In this document: piece after piece, positions 1 through 6,320 of the stretch
Numbering within the stretch: position 1 is the stretch's first letter
Layout: each line of letters begins with the position of its first letter
Made by a program: the position numbers and the translations under genes
DNA from: CAIZGX01 sp964430305
Lineage (GTDB): Bacteria; Bacteroidota; Bacteroidia; Flavobacteriales_D; Sanyastnellaceae
NCBI GenBank assembly: GCA_964430305.1
Contig: CAYSEX010000066.1
Coordinates: 1-11,091 of the forward strand
Direction of reading: 5' to 3'
DNA: 11,091 nt
Notes under the pieces: model-generated
Database searches by the model: none
Seen by the model: only the letters and a program-made list of their open reading frames with translations
Told to the model about the DNA's origin: nothing

Positions 1-2321
1 CAGTATCTAATGATTTTTGTGAAGATCCAGGAGTTGGATATGCAACAAACAATACAGATTGTAATGACACCAATGCTCAAATCAACCCAACGGCAACAGA
101 ATTGTGCAACGGCGTTGACGACAACTGTAATAATCAAATAGATGAAGGATTGCCATTCACAGACTATTATGTAGACAGCGATGGCGATGGTTTCGGAGCG
201 GGAACGGCTGAAATTTTTTGTGCGAACCCAGGTGCCTCATACGCAACCAGCAATACCGATTGTAACAACGGGAATGCAAACATTTACCCAGGTGCTACTG
301 AAACATGTAATGGTGTTGATGACGATTGTGATGGATCTACAGATGAGGGCGTACTCAACACTTACTATGCAGATGCAGATGGTGACGGTTATGGAAATTC
401 AGGCAACACACAAACTGCTTGTTCACAACCGACAGGATATGTGACTGTTGGCGGTGATTGTTTTGATGGTTCAGCTGCAATTAATCCAGGCGCAACCGAA
501 ATTTGCAATAACATTGATGACAATTGTGATGGCACAATAGATAATGCATTTGTGAACTACTATGCTGATAGTGATGGTGATGGTTTTGGTGGTGGAAGTG
601 CAGTTTCAATTCAATCGTGTACTACACCAGCTGGCTATACCACTTCAGCAACTGATTGTAATAACGCCAATGCCAACGTTTATCCCGGTGCCATAGAATT
701 ATGTAACGGTATAGATGATGATTGTGATTCGAACATAGACGAGGGTGTATTAATCACCTATTATGTAGATGCTGATGGCGATGGCTTTGGTGGTTCAACA
801 TCAACAACAGGATGTTCAGCACCCAATGGATACGTGTCATCTTCTACAGATTGTAATGATTCCAATTCAGCTGTGAATCCAGGAGCGACAGAAGTATGTA
901 ATTCAATAGATGACGATTGTGATGGAACTACAGACGAGGGTTGTCCTTCAACAACACCAGGAGAGGAGCCAAGTAATGCTGTAAGTGCTCCTTCGAGCTA
1001 TTATTCGTATTGTTCGAACTTCTACGGTACCCTTGCAGGTGCATCACCGAGTACGTACGCTCAATCTACATGTGTAACCGGAGAGGATAAGTGGTATACT
1101 TTCACTGCTTTGTCAAGTGGAGTGACCATATTCATTGGTTCTTACTTCAATGACATTTTGATTGAATTGCAAGATGTGAATGGTAACTTAATTGAGACAG
1201 AGAATGCAGTGAACGGGATAGGAACAGAGGTGATGAACTATGTTGGGTTAAGTGCAGGTCAGGTATATCGTGTGGGTGTTCGAAACTACAACAGTAACCT
1301 TGCTGCTGGTAATCAATTTTCGGGATGTATACGTCATTTGAAAAGAGGTGGTTGTGATAGTGGATCTGGTGGTGGAGGCAACTGGCCTAGTTCAATTGGA
1401 ATGTGTTCTATCTTCAAGGCCTCATATGCGGGTTCAGGAGTGCAGTACAGATATACCTGGACAGGATTAACTGGAGGAGCTGCGGGTAATGTTTATACGC
1501 GAACACAGAGTTCAGATTATTTGAGTTTGACAAACGTTACACCCACCTTGCAAAGTGGCTGTCAGTATAGTGTTCTTGTAACGAATTTATATACGATTGC
1601 CAATGGTGCAGGGGTGAATGAGGTATTGGAGGTACCTGCTTTAGCACCTTGTACGATTACGATTTTGGCTGATCCAACAGTTCAATTACGTTCAACAGAC
1701 CAGTGCTCAAATGGTCCGCGATTCAGGAGTTCTGTAGTGGCTTCGTTGCCTTGGGTTTGTGGAATAAATAACTGGCGTTGGAGATTTACCGAGGTTAATC
1801 CAACAACGTTGCAAACGATTGGTTTACCTATTGAAATCAATAGAGGTGCAGCAAGTAACTATTTGAACTTGGGAACAGTAGCTGCGTTGCAATACGGTAA
1901 GACGTATGCGGTACAGACGGCACCTGTGTTTACGTATACAGGCTCGAACTACCAGTGGGGTCCTGTACAGTATTTGTGTATCATTGGACAGTCTGGAATG
2001 ATAATGAACAATGAGTCAAGCACTCCTTCAGAGGATACGCGCACTGAGTTAGGAATAGCCAATGATTTTGATATTGCCCTTTATCCGAATCCGACGAATG
2101 GTGAGGAATTGAATGTGGTGCTTAGTGGGGTTTCTGAAGACGAAATGGCAACAGTTCGCATCATGAATACGTTGGGTCAAATGGTTTATCAGGGTCAATG
2201 GACTTCGGAGAGTGTTCGTCAGAAGCAGCTAGCGGTGACAGCGTGGTCTAGTGGCATGTATGTTATTGAGGTAACTGCGGGCGATAAAACAATGACTAGA
2301 CGCTTTATGATTAGTCAATAA
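1..2321 (+). CDS. Secreted MopE-repeat protein with T9SS C-terminal sorting domain (5' truncated)
   Basis: The reading frame is open from nt 3 to a TAA at 2319-2321, so the N-terminus, including any signal peptide, lies outside the window. In order the protein shows: (1) tandem acidic Cys-containing repeats of the MopE putative metal-binding type to about nt 944, with CNGVDDxC, DEG and YYxDxDGDGFG motifs; (2) a PPC-like beta region at about nt 945-1365 (EDKWYTFTA, LSAGQVYRVGVRN); (3) two related ~95-residue domains at about nt 1372-1989; (4) a type A T9SS sorting domain from about nt 2070, with LYPNPTNG, a TLGQMVYQG strand and a final GMYVIEV...RRFMISQ. T9SS clients cross the outer membrane and are usually anchored to the surface or released. 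The DxDxDGDG motifs suggest calcium binding, which is an inference. The role may be adhesin-like or structural, but no catalytic motif is visible. A strong terminator follows 17 nt after the stop, so the gene ends its transcription unit. Confidence 0.9.
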   Translation, partial: VSNDFCEDPGVGYATNNTDCNDTNAQINPTATELCNGVDDNCNNQIDEGLPFTDYYVDSDGDGFGAGTAEIFCANPGASYATSNTDCNNGNANIYPGATETCNGVDDDCDGSTDEGVLNTYYADADGDGYGNSGNTQTACSQPTGYVTVGGDCFDGSAAINPGATEICNNIDDNCDGTIDNAFVNYYADSDGDGFGGGSAVSIQSCTTPAGYTTSATDCNNANANVYPGAIELCNGIDDDCDSNIDEGVLITYYVDADGDGFGGSTSTTGCSAPNGYVSSSTDCNDSNSAVNPGATEVCNSIDDDCDGTTDEGCPSTTPGEEPSNAVSAPSSYYSYCSNFYGTLAGASPSTYAQSTCVTGEDKWYTFTALSSGVTIFIGSYFNDILIELQDVNGNLIETENAVNGIGTEVMNYVGLSAGQVYRVGVRNYNSNLAAGNQFSGCIRHLKRGGCDSGSGGGGNWPSSIGMCSIFKASYAGSGVQYRYTWTGLTGGAAGNVYTRTQSSDYLSLTNVTPTLQSGCQYSVLVTNLYTIANGAGVNEVLEVPALAPCTITILADPTVQLRSTDQCSNGPRFRSSVVASLPWVCGINNWRWRFTEVNPTTLQTIGLPIEINRGAASNYLNLGTVAALQYGKTYAVQTAPVFTYTGSNYQWGPVQYLCIIGQSGMIMNNESSTPSEDTRTELGIANDFDIALYPNPTNGEELNVVLSGVSEDEMATVRIMNTLGQMVYQGQWTSESVRQKQLAVTAWSSGMYVIEVTAGDKTMTRRFMISQ
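3..944 (+). repeat. Tandem MopE-type metal-binding repeats (four full units plus partial edge unit)
   Basis: The Cys codon opening each CNxxDDxC motif is at nt 105, 306, 504, 702 and 897, giving periods of 201, 198, 198 and 195 nt (65-67 residues). Each full unit reads CNxxDDxCDxxxDEG, then YYxDxDGDGxG, a Cys followed by PxGY, then TDCN and NPGATE. The DNA of the units differs at many synonymous sites, so this is not a recent slippage duplication. The third unit (nt 504) is degenerate, with NA in place of EG after the last Asp. The array probably continues upstream, because nt 3-104 encode the tail of another unit. Confidence 0.88.
1372..1989 (+). repeat. Duplicated ~95-residue domain within the T9SS protein
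   Basis: Two stretches, about nt 1372-1665 and 1675-1989, align by eye. Both start with a Cys followed by an FK or FR strand and have a (V/I)xxWR-type aromatic strand (VQYRYTWT against INNWRWRFT). Both then have Arg followed by S(D/N)YLxLxxV, a Gly-x-x-Tyr-x-V strand (GCQYSVLV, GKTYAVQT), a YT segment, and a closing Cys-(T/I)-I. The QLRSTDQC opening of the second copy resembles, from memory, a beta-sandwich module common near the sorting domain of Flavobacteriales secreted proteins. No function can be assigned from sequence. Confidence 0.6.
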
Positions 2322-2338
2322 ATCAATTGAAAAAAATG

Positions 2339-2368
2339 AAAAGGGGTGAAGAAATTCACCCCTTTTTT
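2339..2368 (+). terminator. Strong intrinsic terminator after the T9SS protein gene
   Basis: A perfect 12-bp stem AAAAGGGGTGAA (2339-2350) with a GAAA tetraloop (2351-2354) and TTCACCCCTTTT (2355-2366) runs into a 6-T tract (2363-2368). The A-tract on the left side means it could also work for transcription arriving from the right. It separates the secreted protein gene from the heme operon. Confidence 0.92.
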
Positions 2369-2384
2369 CATGAGAAATATCACA

Positions 2385-2412
2385 ATTGTTTTATGACAAT
2401 AGTATGACATAG
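2385..2412 (+). promoter_or_regulatory. Short repeats in the hemA upstream region (candidate operator)
   Basis: TATGACAATAG (2392-2402) is followed immediately by TATGACATAG (2403-2412), a near-perfect tandem direct repeat. An overlapping inverted repeat ATTGT (2385-2389) / ACAAT (2396-2400) is also present. They lie 33-60 nt before the hemA ATG in the only free space between the upstream terminator and the gene, where a regulator of the heme operon would bind. No good TAnnTTTG element is visible; the closest is CATCTTCG at 2430-2437, with two mismatches. Function is inferred from position only. Confidence 0.35.
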
Positions 2413-2444
2413 AAACTCTTTTACGAAAGCATCTTCGCATTTGT

Positions 2445-3680
2445 ATGCAGGGTTTGAGAGCTATTTCCATTCATCACCACCACTTTCCTTTGGAAACCAT
2501 TGGTGAATTTTCCATAGCCGAGGCAGCTTTGGAAGTAACAGTGAATAAGTTAAAGCAGTCTTTTGGAATTCAAGAAATCATGTACCTCGGCACATGCAAT
2601 CGCATTGAATTTATTTTCACCTTACCCCACTATGTATGTCCAGGATTCGCATTCGAGTTTTTGAAATGCGTTCAACCCAATGTGCCAGATGAAGTGTTAC
2701 GTGGTATAGCGGGAAAGGTACTTCGTTTTAATGACGAAGAAACGGTAGAACACTTATTTCGAGTGGCTTCTGGTTTAGATTCAATGATTGTGGGAGAACA
2801 AGAAATCATTACCCAATTGAGAAAAGCGTATGAAGTTTGTGAGAACTTGAAAGTAACGGGTGATGATTTGCGTCTTTTAATTCAAGCGGCAATTCGGGTT
2901 GGAAAAGAAGTTTACACAGAAACAAATCTCTCAAAAAAACCGGTGTCAATTGTTTCTATCGCTTGGAACGAATTCAGAAAAAAACAATTTCCTCATCAAT
3001 CGAGAATTCTGTGCATAGGTGCGGGTCAAATCATTCGGAATTTTGTAAAATTTCTCGGCGAGAACAATTACTCCAATGTTCATGTAGTGAATAGGTCATT
3101 GGAAAACGCCGAACAAGTGGCGCGTCTGGCGGCAGGAACAGCTTCAACACTTTCTGACCTCACTGCTCAAATACCTTCTGCAGATGTAGTTGTTGTTTGC
3201 ACAGCATCACAAGAATATATCATTCAAAAAGAACACTTGGAAATGTTGATAGACGACAACTCTTCCAAGAAAATGGTAATAGATTTAGCACTTCCAAATA
3301 ACGTGCATCCAGATATTTTAAACATGTCAAACATTGATTTTGTAGATATGGTTTCCATTCAAAAATCAATTCATGAAAATATTGCATTCAGAGAAGAATC
3401 CATGGAAGATGGAATTCGTATAGTTGATCGCAATAAGACGGAATTCAAGAAAATGGTGCAGTCTAGAAATGTTGAAAGGGCCATGAGAGCCATTCCTGAG
3501 ACCATAAAGGGAATTAAACAAACCGCGGTTGAACAGGTATTCAAAAAAGAGATTGATGGTCTGAATGAAGAGACGAAAGCCTTGGTTCTAGACATCATTC
3601 AGTACATGGAAAAGAAATATATTTCGGTGCCCATGAAAATGGCAAAGGATGTACTTTTGGAGGAGATATCTAAAAATTAA
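2445..3680 (+). CDS. hemA: Glutamyl-tRNA reductase (HemA)
   Basis: This enzyme catalyses NADPH-dependent reduction of glutamyl-tRNA(Glu) to glutamate-1-semialdehyde, the first committed step of C5-pathway tetrapyrrole synthesis in the cytosol. Visible family features of the 411-aa protein are the catalytic Cys51 in GTCNR, the N-terminal-domain signature ASGLDSMIVGEQEI (108-121), the linker RVGKEVYTET (151-160), the nucleotide-binding segment CIGAGQIIRN (190-199), VIDLALPNNV (278-287) in the Rossmann domain, and a helical C-terminal dimerisation domain (about 320-411). The length is usual for the family. The ATG at 2445 gives a normal N-terminus (GLRAISIHHHHFPLETIG, where most homologues have an NHxxxPLE segment). 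The TAA is followed 3 nt later by hemC in the same frame, so the genes are almost certainly co-transcribed. In many bacteria HemA abundance is under heme-dependent control. Confidence 0.97.
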   Translation: MQGLRAISIHHHHFPLETIGEFSIAEAALEVTVNKLKQSFGIQEIMYLGTCNRIEFIFTLPHYVCPGFAFEFLKCVQPNVPDEVLRGIAGKVLRFNDEETVEHLFRVASGLDSMIVGEQEIITQLRKAYEVCENLKVTGDDLRLLIQAAIRVGKEVYTETNLSKKPVSIVSIAWNEFRKKQFPHQSRILCIGAGQIIRNFVKFLGENNYSNVHVVNRSLENAEQVARLAAGTASTLSDLTAQIPSADVVVVCTASQEYIIQKEHLEMLIDDNSSKKMVIDLALPNNVHPDILNMSNIDFVDMVSIQKSIHENIAFREESMEDGIRIVDRNKTEFKKMVQSRNVERAMRAIPETIKGIKQTAVEQVFKKEIDGLNEETKALVLDIIQYMEKKYISVPMKMAKDVLLEEISKN

Positions 3681-3683
3681 CAC

Positions 3684-4577
3684 GTGAAGTCAATTGTTAT
3701 AGGTAGTAGAGGAAGTGATTTAGCCTTGTGGCAAGCGAATTATATTAAGGGAAAAATTGAAAATCTGGGATTTACCTGTGTTATTCAAATCATTGAAACG
3801 AAAGGTGATCAAATTCAAAACATTGGATTTTCGAAAATGGAAGGTAAAGGGTTTTTCACGAAAGAAATTGAAGAGGCGTTACTTGAAAAAAAAATTGATG
3901 TAGCCGTTCATTCACACAAGGATTTAGAAACTTCTCAGCCTCTAGGTCTCACTATAGCTGCAGTTACGGAAAGAGCTGCTCCGGAAGATGTTATATTGAT
4001 ATTAAAGTCAGCTGTGGATGAAAGTAGTATTTTCAAGTTTAAACACAATGCAATTGTGGGAACCAGTTCAGCTCGAAGAAAAACTCAATTGAAGTTTCAC
4101 CGACCCGATGCGAGGTTAGAAGATTTAAGAGGCAATGTGCCCACACGAATTCAAAAATTGCGTGATGGGAAATACGACGCTATTATCTTGGCTAAGGCTG
4201 GTTTGGACCGATTAGAAATGGACTTGTCTGAGTTTCACGTTCATGTTTGTGAACCAGAAAAATTTGTACCCGCCCCTGCTCAAGGTGCACTGGGTCTACA
4301 ATGCAGAGCGGAAGACGAGTCAATGATTCAATTGCTTTCAAACTTAAACCATACGGATACATTAGATTGCGTTTTTATAGAAAGATCCGTATTGGCTCAA
4401 TTAAATGGTGGCTGCCAACTACCTCTTGGCATATATGCGCAGAAACACCTTAATGAATATGTAGTGCATGTTTCTTACGCGAAATCAATCGGGAGTGAAA
4501 CCATCTACTACAGTCTTCGAAATGAATCACAGACAGATGCCATTCATCATGTTTTGAAACTCCTCAAAGAGGAATGA
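3684..4577 (+). CDS. hemC: Hydroxymethylbilane synthase (porphobilinogen deaminase, HemC)
   Basis: The enzyme joins four porphobilinogens into the linear tetrapyrrole hydroxymethylbilane, building on a dipyrromethane cofactor. In the 297-aa protein the cofactor-attachment Cys is C244 in NGGCQLPLG, and the catalytic Asp is D80 in AVHSHKD. The substrate- and cofactor-binding arginines appear in GTSSARRK (R131, R132) and LRGNVPTR (R149, R155), and PAPAQGALGLQCR (196-208) is also typical. The start is GTG at 3684: it gives the canonical GSRGSDLALWQA N-terminus, and only one codon (CAC) separates it from the in-frame hemA stop, so no upstream start is possible. No ribosome binding site is visible at normal spacing. 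The stop overlaps the hemD start (ATGA), which suggests translational coupling. Confidence 0.96.
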   Translation: MKSIVIGSRGSDLALWQANYIKGKIENLGFTCVIQIIETKGDQIQNIGFSKMEGKGFFTKEIEEALLEKKIDVAVHSHKDLETSQPLGLTIAAVTERAAPEDVILILKSAVDESSIFKFKHNAIVGTSSARRKTQLKFHRPDARLEDLRGNVPTRIQKLRDGKYDAIILAKAGLDRLEMDLSEFHVHVCEPEKFVPAPAQGALGLQCRAEDESMIQLLSNLNHTDTLDCVFIERSVLAQLNGGCQLPLGIYAQKHLNEYVVHVSYAKSIGSETIYYSLRNESQTDAIHHVLKLLKEE

Positions 4578-5224
4578 AACGTGTTTTTATAACTCGAAAT
4601 ATCAAAGGCAATGAACCACTAGTTCATCTGCTGAAAGAAAAAGGCATTGCTTGTATTGGAGAATCCTTTATTCGTTTTGAATTGGTTCATGATATTCCGG
4701 AAAAAATAAATTCAGCATGGGTTTTTTTTACATCTCCTAATGCAGTTGAGATGTATCAAAGGGCATATCCAAAATGTAATAAATCTTGGGCTGCTCTTGG
4801 AAAGGGAACTGCAATGGGAAAGGAAAATCGTTTTCAATTTATTGGAAGTGGTAAGGAAGTAAAAAATATCGCTTCACAATTCAATAAACTCCCGAATAGT
4901 TATTCGGTTACTTTGATATCGCCAGAAAATGGGAACAGAAGTATGAAGCCCTTTCTAAGTCCCACAGCGGAAGTGGCGATTCTTTATAAGACAATTGAGG
5001 AGCCAAGACATCTTCCTCAGGCCACGGCATATGTTTTCACATCTCCTTCAAATGCCCGTGCTGCTAGTGTTTTGAATGATCTTAATGCCCTGCATGTGTC
5101 ATGTCTTGGGTCTTCCACGAAAGAACAGCTTTTAGAATTAGGTGTAACAAAAGTTCATGAATTTAATTCTTGGCTTTGGGAGGAAATAACAGAAGAGCTA
5201 AACGTTTGGTTATCCAATCTCTAA
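4574..5224 (+). CDS. hemD: Uroporphyrinogen-III synthase (HemD)
   Basis: HemD cyclises hydroxymethylbilane with inversion of ring D to give uroporphyrinogen III, the branch point to heme and siroheme. The family is poorly conserved. The 216-aa protein shows the expected two-domain pattern: an N-terminal strand RVFITR, the first-domain loop WVFFTSPNAVEMY (49-61), the second-domain loop YVFTSPSNARAA (153-164) and CLGSSTKEQLLELGV (177-191), which corresponds to the usual IGxxTAxxLxxxG segment. It is slightly shorter than the ~250 aa common in Proteobacteria but normal for Bacteroidota. The ATG overlaps the hemC stop. Its last 15 nt overlap the end of convergent uppP. No hemE follows, so the local heme cluster ends here. 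Confidence 0.92.
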   Translation: MKRVFITRNIKGNEPLVHLLKEKGIACIGESFIRFELVHDIPEKINSAWVFFTSPNAVEMYQRAYPKCNKSWAALGKGTAMGKENRFQFIGSGKEVKNIASQFNKLPNSYSVTLISPENGNRSMKPFLSPTAEVAILYKTIEEPRHLPQATAYVFTSPSNARAASVLNDLNALHVSCLGSSTKEQLLELGVTKVHEFNSWLWEEITEELNVWLSNL

Positions 5225-5998
5225 TTCTACTCCAAGAAGCAAAAGCATTATGAGTATTCCCCCCAACACAATGCGGTAATACCCGAATGGTCGGAATCCA
5301 AATTTTGTTAAGAGATTCACAAACGTCTTAATCGCAAGAATACCTACCACAAAGGCAACCAAATTGCCAATGCCAAGAAGTTTTATATTTTCAGAATTGA
5401 AAAAATCAGGATTGGCTTCTAATGTATCTTTCATCTTGAAAACGGTAGCTCCAAACATGGTAGGAACAGCCAAAAAAAACGAGAACTCAGCCGCTGATTT
5501 TTTTTTCAGTCCTTGAGTCATTCCGCCTAAAATTGTTGCTGCGCTTCTGCTTACGCCTGGAATCATTGCTATACATTGAAACAAGCCAATGACAAAAGCC
5601 GAACGGTAATTCGGTTCTTCTAAACTTCGTTCACGAATCATTTTATCAATGAACAAGAAAATAACTCCGCCAATGAATAATGTTATTCCAACAGTCATAG
5701 GGCTTTCAAGAGCCGCATCTATTTGATCAGAAAATAAAAACCCCATGACAGCAGCGGGAATGAATGCCACAAAAAGCTTGAAATAAAATTGAAAACTTTG
5801 AAAGAATTTTTTCCAATACAAGACCACAACACTCAAGATGGCACCCAGTTGGATATTGACTAAAAATGCTTTGGTGAAGTCTGTGGATTGAATTCCCAAG
5901 AGCTCTTGAGTAATAATCATATGCCCAGTACTTGAAACAGGTAAGAACTCTGTCAAGCCTTCAACGATGGCTATGAGAATGGCCTCTAAAACACTCAA
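5210..5998 (-). CDS. uppP: Undecaprenyl-diphosphatase (UppP/BacA family)
   Basis: This integral membrane phosphatase converts undecaprenyl pyrophosphate to undecaprenyl phosphate, recycling the lipid carrier for peptidoglycan and polysaccharide synthesis; it can confer bacitracin tolerance. The 262-aa protein carries both family motifs: EGLTEFLPVSSTGH (13-26), with the paired Glu E13 and E17, and PGVSRSAATI (147-156), with the essential Arg R151 and Ser150. Several hydrophobic helices follow. The start is TTG at 5998-5996: it gives the canonical MSVLEAILIAIVEG N-terminus, and reading upstream in frame meets a stop (6028-6026) before any ATG or GTG. The TTG overlaps the TGA of the upstream DUF3098 gene (TTGA), implying translational coupling. 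The 3' end overlaps hemD, and no terminator is visible there. Confidence 0.95.
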   Translation of the reverse strand: MSVLEAILIAIVEGLTEFLPVSSTGHMIITQELLGIQSTDFTKAFLVNIQLGAILSVVVLYWKKFFQSFQFYFKLFVAFIPAAVMGFLFSDQIDAALESPMTVGITLFIGGVIFLFIDKMIRERSLEEPNYRSAFVIGLFQCIAMIPGVSRSAATILGGMTQGLKKKSAAEFSFFLAVPTMFGATVFKMKDTLEANPDFFNSENIKLLGIGNLVAFVVGILAIKTFVNLLTKFGFRPFGYYRIVLGGILIMLLLLGVELEIG

Positions 5999-6243
5999 GC
6001 TTTTGAGTTTTCGTTGTTCTTGGATTTAAACATGATACCATAACCAATCACGGCATAACCAATTAAAACTACAATGGGAGCAACGGTAATTCTGCGCGCA
6101 CTGAAAAGTTCATCTGGATTGAATTGATTCGGATCTTCAGAGCCCCCACCACTCATTAGGATATATCCAATTGTTATGATTGCTACGCCAACCAAAATAA
6201 TGTAGGCATTTGTTTTTGTGAAGGGAAAATTTAATTTGCTCAT
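5995..6243 (-). CDS. DUF3098 small membrane protein
   Basis: This 82-aa protein has two predicted transmembrane helices, about residues 13-31 (AYIILVGVAIITIGYILMS) and 53-72 (ITVAPIVVLIGYAVIGYGIM). They are joined by a polar loop with NPDELFSARR and followed by a charged C-terminal tail (KSKNNENSKA). The FPFTKTNAYIIL start and DELFSARRITVAPI segment match my memory of DUF3098, a Bacteroidota family of unknown function often encoded just before uppP, commonly after ftsX. Here ftsX is absent upstream and truB is absent downstream, so only the core pair is retained. The role is probably linked to envelope growth or division by context alone. The ATG at 6243 is the only good start. Confidence 0.85.
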   Translation of the reverse strand: MSKLNFPFTKTNAYIILVGVAIITIGYILMSGGGSEDPNQFNPDELFSARRITVAPIVVLIGYAVIGYGIMFKSKNNENSKA

Positions 6244-6261
6244 GATGTTTTTTCAACTCAA

Positions 6262-6291
6262 CGAAAATACTTCAAATTCAATTCCTACCAA
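6262..6291 (-). promoter_or_regulatory. Candidate promoter of the DUF3098-uppP operon
   Basis: Read on the minus strand, TTG (6291-6289) is followed after exactly 19 nt by TATTTTCG (6269-6262). This is one mismatch from the Bacteroidota -7 consensus TAnnTTTG and has the expected -33/-7 spacing. The predicted start would leave a leader of roughly 14 nt before the ATG at 6243. Confidence 0.5.
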
Positions 6292-6308
6292 AACAATCTT
6301 ATCTCAAT

Positions 6309-6316
6309 TACTTTTG
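6309..6316 (+). promoter_or_regulatory. -7 promoter element TACTTTTG of the hydrolase gene
   Basis: A perfect TAnnTTTG match ends only 4 nt before the ATG at 6321. With the usual distance from this element to the transcription start, the mRNA would begin at or beside the start codon, i.e. be leaderless. No TTG is present at the expected -33 position. The element lies in the 77-nt divergent region shared with the DUF3098 promoter. Confidence 0.55.
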
Positions 6317-6320
6317 CGGC

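Noticed and set aside
102..104. TTG at 102 as the start of the repeat protein
   Set aside because: The frame is open to nt 3 and encodes the tail of another repeat unit, so the true start lies upstream of the window.
2472..2483. Run of four His codons near the HemA N-terminus as a metal-binding site
   Set aside because: The position matches the NHxxxPLE segment of the family; the His run is probably local drift and only weakly suggestive of metal binding.
3659..3665. GGAGGAG as a Shine-Dalgarno sequence for hemC
   Set aside because: It ends 18 nt before the GTG, too far for normal spacing, and is explained by the hemA codons for Glu-Glu.
5206..5217. TTGG-TTAT-CCAA hairpin at the hemD/uppP junction as a bidirectional terminator
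   Set aside because: The stem is only 4 bp with no T tract on either strand.
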